Origin: a virus
Length of the DNA: 26,486 nt
Virus record (IMG/VR): IMGVR_UViG_3300030104_001764
Location: 1-26,486 of that record
Reading direction: 5' to 3' (one strand)
Shown here one piece after another: positions 20,305 to 25,386 of the stretch. Positions within the stretch are counted from its first letter, which is position 1; each line of letters opens with the position of its first letter. The notes beneath the pieces were generated by a model. That model worked only from the letters and a program-made list of their open reading frames with translations. It made no database searches and had not been told where the DNA came from. Made by a program: the position numbers and the translations under genes.

Positions 20305-20335
20305 CAAAAAAGCCCCCGACATTTCTGTCGAGGGC
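20305..20335 (-). terminator. Intrinsic terminator after the 151-residue gene
   Basis: The stem GCCC-C-CGACA (20312-20321) pairs with TGTCG-A-GGGC (20326-20335), with one C/A mismatch and loop TTTC, followed on the minus strand by TTTTTTGTT. It begins 11 bp past the stop codon. Confidence 0.85.
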
Positions 20336-20346
20336 CGTGAGCCGTG

Positions 20347-20802
20347 TTAGGCAGATAGTTTTTCAAATACAGTTTTAGGATGGATATAATCCACTATAGC
20401 TCCCACTAGAACCATATGAGATTTATTACGTCCCATGTATTGGCTGGCTTCTTTACTAGCCTCCTGAAGTCCGAACTTATAAATTAAATCCCAGACTATA
20501 GCTTCGTTAGACACGGCCTTCAGGCTTTTGACCTTTTTGCCTTGAACATAAATAGTGCTTTTAGGACTACTAAAATTACTTTTATGAACTCTTACGAAAT
20601 CTTCGATATAACTCATTGGGAAATTACCTTTTCCATCGAAGTTTTTACTAGAAGTATAATAAGAAGGAGCATTTAAGCTGTATGGATCATTTAAAGTATC
20701 GTAAATTTCATTTTTCGATAATTTACCCAAGAAAGTTTTTACTTTTCTTGCCATGATTTTATCAAACTTATTTGCTTTATTTTCGAGTGTATTTTTTTTC
20801 AT
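20347..20802 (-). CDS. Unknown protein with an elaborate promoter (151 residues)
   Basis: A basic protein: a helical Lys-rich N-terminus (MKKNTLENKANKFDKIMARK), the aromatic patch PSYYTSSKNFDGKG, FPMSYIEDFVRVHKSNFSSPK, a strand TIYVQGKKVKSLKAV and a helical C-terminus ending AIVDYIHPKTVFEKLSA. No known fold recognised; the basic character would suit nucleic-acid binding. AGGAG is 7-8 bases before the ATG. It is alone between two tandem promoters with a palindromic operator and its own terminator, so it is separately controlled, as expected of a regulator or early switch gene. Confidence 0.68.
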   Translation of the reverse strand: MKKNTLENKANKFDKIMARKVKTFLGKLSKNEIYDTLNDPYSLNAPSYYTSSKNFDGKGNFPMSYIEDFVRVHKSNFSSPKSTIYVQGKKVKSLKAVSNEAIVWDLIYKFGLQEASKEASQYMGRNKSHMVLVGAIVDYIHPKTVFEKLSA

Positions 20803-20835
20803 TAATTTTCTCCTATTAAATAATGAAAGATTAAC

Positions 20836-20919
20836 ATTACAAAACTAATCACCAACTATGTCAAACAGATATGGGATTTCTCCCATACTTAATAGTATCA
20901 AATTACAAGATAAAGTCAA
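20836..20919 (-). promoter_or_regulatory. Two tandem promoters with a palindromic operator between them
   Basis: P1: TTGACT (20914-20919), 16 bp, TACTAT (20892-20897). P2: TTGACA (20859-20864), 17 bp, TGTAAT (20836-20841). Between them the perfect palindrome TATGGGA-TTTC-TCCCATA (20870-20887) covers the P1 start and abuts the P2 -35. It is the two-sided version of the element found singly elsewhere. Confidence 0.7.
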
Positions 20920-20949
20920 GTATTAAAATTATTCAATAAAATCAAAGAC

Positions 20950-21600
20950 TTATTTAGACGATTCTTTTTTTGTTTTCCAAAAATATTCGTTAGTATCTCC
21001 GAGTCGGGTCTGATTCCCATTCTCAACTTGGTACTCGATTGTACTAACTTTGAAGTCTGGCCGTAAAGGTTTATCAGGCGTGAGACTATTATCATAAACT
21101 CTCATCCGATTGTTTGGATAAACACAAAACTGTCCATTATCCAGCTGAAGCAGATTAAAAGATTTATGTTCGTCAGGTGTTTCAGCTGTACTATAATCTA
21201 TGGCATTAACATCGGCGTGATAATTATCTAGGGTTGCGATATAAACACCTTTTTGTATACCAAAATCTCTGGTTAGCACCTCATAATCCATTGAACCGAT
21301 GAATTGCTTATGAATAGCAGTGATACCATAATCCATACAATTCCAGAACTGCAAATTATTAAGAGGTAGGTCTGGATTGGGTATTTCAGGTCTAGATACA
21401 AACGCGCTAATAGGCAACTTGTCAAACAAAGCGCCATATTGAGGCAAATAAGTCTCAAAATAAAATGCTCTTCCAGGTATAGATTTACATGAGACCCAGA
21501 CCCCATCGACAAACTCGCCAAATCCATCTTCTAAATCCCTTAAATATTCTTTTCTAACATAAACTTTTTGAGCGGGTAGATTACAAATCAACTCACTCAT
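20950..21600 (-). CDS. Conserved phage protein of unknown function (216 residues)
   Basis: A soluble mixed alpha/beta protein starting MSELICNLPAQKVYVRKEYL, with many aromatic residues (GRAFYFETYLPQYGALFDKL, FWNCMDYGITAIHKQFIGSMD) and a C-terminal YQVENGNQTRLG segment. No catalytic signature is obvious. Similar proteins with this start occur in marine phages by my recollection. The ATG overlaps the TGA of the zinc-ribbon gene (ATGA), with GAGGT 6 bases upstream. It is the last gene of the methyltransferase unit; no terminator follows, so the unit may read into the next promoter region. Confidence 0.65.
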   Translation of the reverse strand: MSELICNLPAQKVYVRKEYLRDLEDGFGEFVDGVWVSCKSIPGRAFYFETYLPQYGALFDKLPISAFVSRPEIPNPDLPLNNLQFWNCMDYGITAIHKQFIGSMDYEVLTRDFGIQKGVYIATLDNYHADVNAIDYSTAETPDEHKSFNLLQLDNGQFCVYPNNRMRVYDNSLTPDKPLRPDFKVSTIEYQVENGNQTRLGDTNEYFWKTKKESSK

Positions 21601-21881
21601 ATAATTACCTCACTAAGCGTTGTTTCGTGAGGCGCGGCATTAGATACACGACTAACGCGCCCATACTCAATTTCATTAACAGCTCTTGGATCATCTTCAA
21701 ACCACATTTCATCGGGAGCTGGGGTTGTTGGATTTCTTTGCATTTCTTTAAAGATATCTCTAACGGATGGGTTAAGTTTTTGCACACAATCAGGACAAGA
21801 CATGGGCCTTGTTCTGATATGCTTTGTATTTTTTAATCTAACACCACAATCTTTGCAATGATCTACACTATTTTTTGGCAT
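21597..21881 (-). CDS. Zinc-ribbon protein
   Basis: A 94-residue protein with two CxxC knuckles, C9/C12 (HCKDCG) and C29/C32 (SCPDC), that form a classic zinc ribbon in the first 35 residues. The rest is acidic and proline-containing (NPTTPAPDEMWFEDDPRA). The ATG follows the stop of the previous gene with no gap (TAA then ATG), and GAGG lies 8 bases upstream. The finger suggests nucleic-acid or protein binding; the partner is unknown. Confidence 0.7.
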   Translation of the reverse strand: MPKNSVDHCKDCGVRLKNTKHIRTRPMSCPDCVQKLNPSVRDIFKEMQRNPTTPAPDEMWFEDDPRAVNEIEYGRVSRVSNAAPHETTLSEVII

Positions 21882-22055
21882 TTAGTAACCTCGTTTAATA
21901 ACAGTTAGACAATTTGTTAACAATGCGGCCATTTTTGCATTATCGGCTTTTTTTAATTTGGATACTTCCTCATTAACAAGGCCTTCTATTTCTAAAATAG
22001 CCTCTGCCCATAGTGGCATTTCATTAATATTAATCCAAGTTTTTTCTTTGCTCAT
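21882..22055 (-). CDS. 57-residue helical protein
   Basis: ATG 22053-22055 with AAAGGAG 6-7 bases upstream, inside the end of the HTH gene (26-bp overlap). The product MSKEKTWININEMPLWAEAI continues as an amphipathic helix with NEEVSKLKKADNAKMAALL and ends TVIKRGY. It is translated between two recognisable DNA-binding proteins and stops directly before the zinc-ribbon gene. No family recognised. Confidence 0.62.
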   Translation of the reverse strand: MSKEKTWININEMPLWAEAILEIEGLVNEEVSKLKKADNAKMAALLTNCLTVIKRGY

Positions 22056-22476
22056 TTTTTGCTCCTTTTTCTATTTCTTTAGCTTTTGTAAAGAGTTGAT
22101 GGACATATTGACGGCTTACATTTAATTTTTTAGCAATTTCATTAAATGTACGCCCTGATTCTCTCATTTTAATTATTTTTTTTCTTCTTTTTAATTGGTT
22201 TTTTCTTTTTTCCGATAATTGTTGTGGCGTACTTTCAACAATTCCATGTTTTTTTCCAATTCCATGTCTTTTTCTATAACCAAAAGCTCTACAAGCATCT
22301 GAACAGTACTTTCTGCCTTTTCCTATTTTTGCAGTAAACACCGTTCTTTTTTTTATTTCGTGACAAGAAGGGCATTTAAAGTCATATGTATAATTTTTTT
22401 TTATATTCCTAATACAGAGCTCAAGTCTTTCAATCTTTAGGTCAGCAGATTTTTTTGCTTCTTCATAAGATTTCAT
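22030..22476 (-). CDS. Zinc-finger plus helix-turn-helix DNA-binding protein
   Basis: A 148-residue basic protein with two parts. Residues 35-62 carry CPSC and YCSDAC (C35, C38, C58, C62), a zinc knuckle. Residues ~102-132 form a helix-turn-helix, MRESGRTFNEIAKKLNVSRQ then YVHQLFTKAK, of the kind seen in sigma-like and resolvase-type DNA-binding domains. A highly basic linker (KRRKKIIK) lies between. It is likely a transcription or DNA-processing regulator acting on phage DNA. AAGGAG 8-9 bases upstream lies in the end of the methyltransferase gene, and its ATG follows that stop at once. Confidence 0.75.
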   Translation of the reverse strand: MKSYEEAKKSADLKIERLELCIRNIKKNYTYDFKCPSCHEIKKRTVFTAKIGKGRKYCSDACRAFGYRKRHGIGKKHGIVESTPQQLSEKRKNQLKRRKKIIKMRESGRTFNEIAKKLNVSRQYVHQLFTKAKEIEKGAKNEQRKNLD

Positions 22477-23211
22477 TTAAATATCTCCTTCAGTTTTTCC
22501 AAAAAGGTCGGTTTGTGGGGCGTGACCCGTGGGTCGAGAATGTGGAGTTTCCACACGTTTTTCATAGTCGGCATTTTTTTCAAAGATTCGCCGTGATGGC
22601 GGGATCCAGACCAGCTGTGTTTGGTCATTGTCTTGATTTGTTCGCCATATGAACCAAGCGTAGCTTGTAGCTGTCGAAGCAGTTGCAGACAGACGGCCTT
22701 TAACGATTGGCACTCGTTCACAAAACTGCGCGATAATCGTTGGCGGGTTTGGTTTAAATAATCTTTCATAACGTCCTATTCCTTCCATGAATTGAGTTCG
22801 TGCGAAGATTGCCACCAGCTTTCGTGTCATGGGCAAAGCTTTACGGACAAATTCTTCAGCTAAATTAAAAGGTGGATTGGTAATGATCCAGTCAAACGTG
22901 TTATAAGAAGTGTAGGCACCGACTACCTGACTATAATCCATGGCAAGAAAGTCCTGAATACGATCCTGACCATAATCAGCTATGTCACATGATTCGACTT
23001 TATCAAAATATTCTTGAAGGACCTTAACCATGTGACCACCACCGCAAGCTGGTTCAAGTACACGATCACTATAATGGATCATACCCATAGGCTTTATAAT
23101 AGAATGAAACAGAGCTCGCGTGGCCCATGGCGGAGTAGGAAAGTAATCCAGACTATCTTTTTTTTCATGCCGTTGAGACATAACAGCATGAGTTGTGTTT
23201 TGCGCGTTCAT
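22477..23211 (-). CDS. DNA adenine/cytosine-N4 methyltransferase
   Basis: A 244-residue S-adenosylmethionine-dependent enzyme. It begins with a DYFPTPPWAT segment (22-31) often seen before phage methylases. It has motif I, LEPACGGGHM (52-61), and motif IV, TNPPF (111-115), with the order I then IV of the amino-methyltransferases acting on adenine N6 (or cytosine N4). The C-terminal part from ~180 is basic and may read the DNA site. Without a linked nuclease here it is likely an orphan methylase that protects or marks phage DNA. ATG overlaps the upstream TGA (ATGA); the ribosome site is weak, consistent with coupling. Confidence 0.85.
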   Translation of the reverse strand: MNAQNTTHAVMSQRHEKKDSLDYFPTPPWATRALFHSIIKPMGMIHYSDRVLEPACGGGHMVKVLQEYFDKVESCDIADYGQDRIQDFLAMDYSQVVGAYTSYNTFDWIITNPPFNLAEEFVRKALPMTRKLVAIFARTQFMEGIGRYERLFKPNPPTIIAQFCERVPIVKGRLSATASTATSYAWFIWRTNQDNDQTQLVWIPPSRRIFEKNADYEKRVETPHSRPTGHAPQTDLFGKTEGDI

Positions 23212-23420
23212 TGTAATCTTTGAACTTGTATTACATCTACTTGTTCCCCTTGTTCATAAGATTCTCGTTCCATTTCCATCAAACCAATAGTTCGTTCTAA
23301 TTGAGTTAACTCTTCTCTCCACATAACTTCTGTTGGTTCGAGCTCTATTTGTCTTTTTTTAGCAGTAGCCATCTTTTTTAAAAAATTTATGCTTAAATCT
23401 AATTCGTTATTTAATATCAT
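23208..23420 (-). CDS. Small coiled-coil protein (70 residues)
   Basis: Almost wholly alpha-helical and charged (LSINFLKKMATAKKRQIELE then EELTQLERTIGLMEMERESY), likely a coiled coil, with a short polar end QVDVIQVQRLQ. The ATG overlaps the TGA of the upstream SAYYRRG gene and its own TGA overlaps the methyltransferase ATG, so it links the two. No family recognised. Confidence 0.62.
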   Translation of the reverse strand: MILNNELDLSINFLKKMATAKKRQIELEPTEVMWREELTQLERTIGLMEMERESYEQGEQVDVIQVQRLQ

Positions 23421-23590
23421 TTGATACTCCTTAATTTTAAATGCAACGTCATTCCAAAATCAAAGCCTCGTCTATAATAAGCCGAAGACTTTTTGTCCTC
23501 ATTCATTTGTTGGTAAAGGACAGCATCCTCAGCTCCTTCTTCAAAATGCATGAGATAGCCGCGCCTCTTTTTTTCTGTGGGATTTAACAT
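23417..23590 (-). CDS. SAYYRRG-family small protein (intact copy)
   Basis: A 57-residue protein from ATG 23588-23590 with GGAGGT 3-4 bases upstream. It begins MLNPTEKKRRGYLMHFEEGA and ends with SAYYRRGFDFGMTLHLKL. The motif SAYYRRG(Y/F)(D/E)FG recurs in short proteins of marine phages by my recollection, and a second, frameshifted copy lies at 17626-17798. It is the first gene behind the structured leader and promoter at 23697-23725. Function unknown. Confidence 0.72.
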   Translation of the reverse strand: MLNPTEKKRRGYLMHFEEGAEDAVLYQQMNEDKKSSAYYRRGFDFGMTLHLKLRSIK

Positions 23591-23690
23591 ATAACCTCCA
23601 AGTCTTTGTTAATGTTGGTGTGCAGATTGTTTTGAGGTATCGTCACTAAGGTCGATGTTGCAATTTACCACAGTGCTAAACAATCCGCAC
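23591..23690 (-). ncRNA. Structured 5' leader (candidate cis-regulatory RNA)
   Basis: The leader of the methyltransferase operon starts near 23690 and could fold into a 13-bp stem. The first arm is 23690-23678 (GUGCGGAUUGUUU) and the second 23632-23620 (AAACAAUCUGCAC). All Watson-Crick except one G-U wobble that is allowed in the transcribed strand only. Inside the closed 45-nt region GGU/ACC and AUCG/CGAU can stack with a 10-nt bulge. The ribosome site GGAGGT lies ~20 nt beyond the second arm. It fits no riboswitch I can name. Confidence 0.5.
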
Positions 23691-23696
23691 ATATAA

Positions 23697-23725
23697 TAGA
23701 TAAGATTTATCGCATACTATGTCAA
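23697..23725 (-). promoter_or_regulatory. Promoter of the methyltransferase operon
   Basis: TTGACA (23720-23725), a 17-bp spacer holding TATGCGATAAA (TCGCATA at 23710-23716 on the plus strand) and TATCTA (23697-23702) on the minus strand. The predicted start near 23690 coincides with the first base of the leader stem. Confidence 0.62.
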
Positions 23726-23742
23726 GTACAAAAGTTTTATAC

Positions 23743-23778
23743 AAAAAAACCCGCTAGGGATAGCCTAACGGGTTTTTT
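23743..23778 (-). terminator. Terminator with T-runs on both strands
   Basis: The stem CCCG-C-TAGG (23750-23758) with CCTA-A-CGGG (23764-23772), flanked by seven A on the left and six T on the right, can work in both directions. It ends the 63-residue gene unit on the minus strand. Confidence 0.85.
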
Positions 23779-23786
23779 AGTTTTGC

Positions 23787-23812
23787 ACTTAATGAATAGG
23801 AGTACATTAAGT
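23787..23812. repeat. 8-bp perfect inverted repeat around an AGGAG loop
   Basis: ACTTAATG (23787-23794) and CATTAAGT (23805-23812) flank AATAGGAGTA. It is in the gap between the 63-residue gene and its terminator. On the plus strand the loop resembles a ribosome site, but no usable start follows. Confidence 0.6.
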
Positions 23813-23864
23813 CTTTGTCATAGTGTCTCTCACAATTAAGTTGTACTAAATTAAATTAATATAG

Positions 23865-24056
23865 TCAATCCCATATATTAATATATTTATATTTTTTTAA
23901 TTTTGCCCGTAAATTTATGTCACTGCAATTTTTACAAAAGAATTTTATTGCGGTTCGACTATCGCCCATAAACAAAAGCTGATCTTTGTAATAAAGATAG
24001 GACTTAGCGCTGTTGCCCGTGTCCAACACATAGTCATCACATTTGTAAACCGTCAT
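23865..24056 (-). CDS. Unknown small protein (63 residues)
   Basis: A Lys/Tyr-rich product, MTVYKCDDYVLDTGNSAKSY, with an apparent strand-turn-strand, then FMGDSRTAIKFFCKNCSD (a CxxC) and a basic end. Cys6 plus the CKNC pair could bind a metal. The ATG overlaps the TGA of the membrane protein gene (ATGA) without a visible ribosome site, so it depends on coupling. No family recognised. Confidence 0.58.
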   Translation of the reverse strand: MTVYKCDDYVLDTGNSAKSYLYYKDQLLFMGDSRTAIKFFCKNCSDINLRAKLKKYKYINIWD

Positions 24057-24814
24057 TTATTTTTAACGGCATTATTTAAAGAATCAATAACATCATCAAT
24101 GTTTGGTTCTTTTCCCCATGGATTGTAAACACACTTATATTGTTTCGGGCACCACGATTCGATCATCAGCTCATATGTTTGATTATTGCCTATATAGATA
24201 CAAGCCATCATGCCTGTTCTTGATTTAACTCTTTTTTTTAAACGGCACGTTGTGTATTTTTTCTTTTTAATTTTGCCTTGGTTTTCTAGTTGTTTCTTTG
24301 TATAGGTTTTTGGAGTGTATTTGTAAGTGTCTGCTTTTGCTTCTTTAATCCAAATACTAGCAACCAGTGCTATAAAACCACCGATAATGGCAATTAAAAA
24401 AAACCAAGCAATAGCTTCGCCTATCTGCCTTCTCATTTGTTGTTGTTTATATATGGTTTGCTGTCTTTGTTTTCTTATTTGACCTTCCATCTGCAATAAT
24501 TCATCGTAAGCTTTAGGACCATGAGTTAAATTCAAAAACATCTTGAGTTCGTATCGTTGTTCCTCAAGTTTCTTTTTAGCAGCATAAGCAGATAGAGCTG
24601 CTTCTTCTATAGATCCAGCCTTAAACAATTTGCCAAACAGGGGAGGATTCTTGGCTTGCTTTTCTGCATTATCTACATCTGAAACAGCTCCCATCCAACG
24701 GCCGATGTCCCCAGACATTTGTTCAATATCGCGACCGACCGCAAATCCTTGTTTAATAGCGGAGAAAGCTTTGGACGCGACTCCCATCGCGAGTGAAATA
24801 GTAACTGGGTCCAT
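24053..24814 (-). CDS. Phage membrane-associated protein with one TM helix (253 residues)
   Basis: The first ~60 residues (MDPVTISLAMGVASKAFSAI and on) are amphipathic. Residues 80-135 form a Gln/Arg-rich coiled coil, one transmembrane helix lies at about 137-159 (WFFLIAIIGGFIALVASIWI), and the rest is basic with four cysteines (TCRLKK, MMACIYIG, SWCPKQYKCVYN) likely to pair outside the cell. Proteins with this MDP(I/V)TI start and layout are common in marine phages but have no known role. An in-frame TAA two codons before the ATG fixes the start. No ribosome site is seen; TATAAT lies 5 bases before the ATG. Confidence 0.65.
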   Translation of the reverse strand: MDPVTISLAMGVASKAFSAIKQGFAVGRDIEQMSGDIGRWMGAVSDVDNAEKQAKNPPLFGKLFKAGSIEEAALSAYAAKKKLEEQRYELKMFLNLTHGPKAYDELLQMEGQIRKQRQQTIYKQQQMRRQIGEAIAWFFLIAIIGGFIALVASIWIKEAKADTYKYTPKTYTKKQLENQGKIKKKKYTTCRLKKRVKSRTGMMACIYIGNNQTYELMIESWCPKQYKCVYNPWGKEPNIDDVIDSLNNAVKNK

Positions 24815-24909
24815 ATCTTATTATAACACGTTTTTAAAAAAAAATGAAAGTCAAGACTATTAAAACAAAAAATAATTTTATATGATGTTTAATTCAGAGG
24901 AGAAAATAC
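24815..24909. promoter_or_regulatory. Divergent promoter region
   Basis: This 95-bp gap lies between the only divergent genes. Leftward: TATAAT (24820-24825) 5 bases before the ATG, with a weak -35 (TTCATT). Rightward: TATGAT at 24881-24886 with no good -35, then AGAGGAG about 7 bases before ATG 24910. The middle is a long A/T tract. Promoters are tentative. Confidence 0.4.
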
Positions 24910-25134
24910 ATGTCAAATTTACCAAACAGAAGACCGTGTGTAACCACGGACGTAGGAGAAGGTTTAGCTGTAACCGTCTCATTTCATCCAGAAACAAATA
25001 CACCAATAGAAGTTTTTTTATCAGGGAGAGGTAAGAAAGCATCTGATGGGCCTATGACGGATGCTTTATACAATATGGGCGTTGAAGCGTCTAAATTAAT
25101 GCAAAATAAAGACAATCAACCCGCAACGGAATGA
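24910..25134 (+). CDS. TSCPD-like small protein, the only rightward gene
   Basis: A 74-residue protein with a good ribosome site, AGAGGAGAAAATAC, before ATG 24910. It begins MSNLPNRRPCVTTDVGEGLA and has PIEVFLSGRGKKASDGPMTD followed by YNMGVEASKLMQ. The strand-GRGK-helix pattern resembles the TSCPD domain, found at the end of B12-dependent ribonucleotide reductases and as small phage proteins. It may therefore act with nucleotide metabolism, but it could be an independent protein. It runs against the rest of the genome and its end overlaps the RHH gene tail to tail by 19 bp. No terminator is seen. Confidence 0.68.
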   Translation: MSNLPNRRPCVTTDVGEGLAVTVSFHPETNTPIEVFLSGRGKKASDGPMTDALYNMGVEASKLMQNKDNQPATE

Positions 25135-25325
25135 TCTTTGGCTTTTCTCAAGGTCATTTCGGCGTCTACGAGCTCTTTTACTCTCTTTTGTTCCTCGGAA
25201 ACATATTGAGAGTAGATGAACCGTAGTTGTCCACCCAAAGTTCTGCCTTCTTTAGCCGCAATTTTCTTAATTTCTAAATAAACATCTTTAGGAACTAGAA
25301 TGCTTTTCCATTTTTCTGTATCCAT
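25116..25325 (-). CDS. Ribbon-helix-helix-like DNA-binding protein
   Basis: A 69-residue basic protein. KWKSILVPKDVYLEIKKIAA (5-24) looks like the strand and first helix of a ribbon-helix-helix (Arc/CopG type) and EGRTLGGQLRFIYSQYV (26-42) the second helix. The tail is charged. Such proteins bind palindromic DNA as dimers and repress promoters, often their own. Its promoter region holds two copies of the TATGSGA element, and one lies between the ribosome site and the ATG, so self-repression is likely. A candidate for the factor reading that element throughout the window. AAGGAT lies 11 bases upstream. Confidence 0.7.
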   Translation of the reverse strand: MDTEKWKSILVPKDVYLEIKKIAAKEGRTLGGQLRFIYSQYVSEEQKRVKELVDAEMTLRKAKDHSVAG

Positions 25326-25326
25326 A

Positions 25327-25382
25327 TCGCATAAATCCTTCTCTTTTACGCGATTATATGCGAGATTATATAATTACGTCAA
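25327..25382 (-). promoter_or_regulatory. Promoter of the RHH gene with two TATGSGA elements
   Basis: Minus strand TTGACG (25377-25382), an 18-bp spacer and TATAAT (25353-25358). The plus-strand elements TATGCGA (25357-25363) over the -10 and TCGCATA (25327-25333) next to the ATG lie ~30 bp apart in opposite orientation. The -35 is just past the polymerase stop codon. Confidence 0.68.
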
Positions 25383-25386
25383 TATG

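Noticed and set aside
22477-23211. Restriction-modification system
   Set aside because: A methyltransferase is clear but no restriction enzyme or specificity gene lies beside it; the VRR-NUC-like nuclease is 3 kb away in another unit.
23591-23690. SAM-II or SAM-V riboswitch
   Set aside because: An AUUGCAA string is present, but the conserved UUAACC core and the pseudoknot layout of these classes are not.
23787-23812. Ribosome site and hidden plus-strand gene in the inverted repeat
   Set aside because: The loop reads AATAGGAG, but no ATG or GTG with an open frame follows at a suitable distance.
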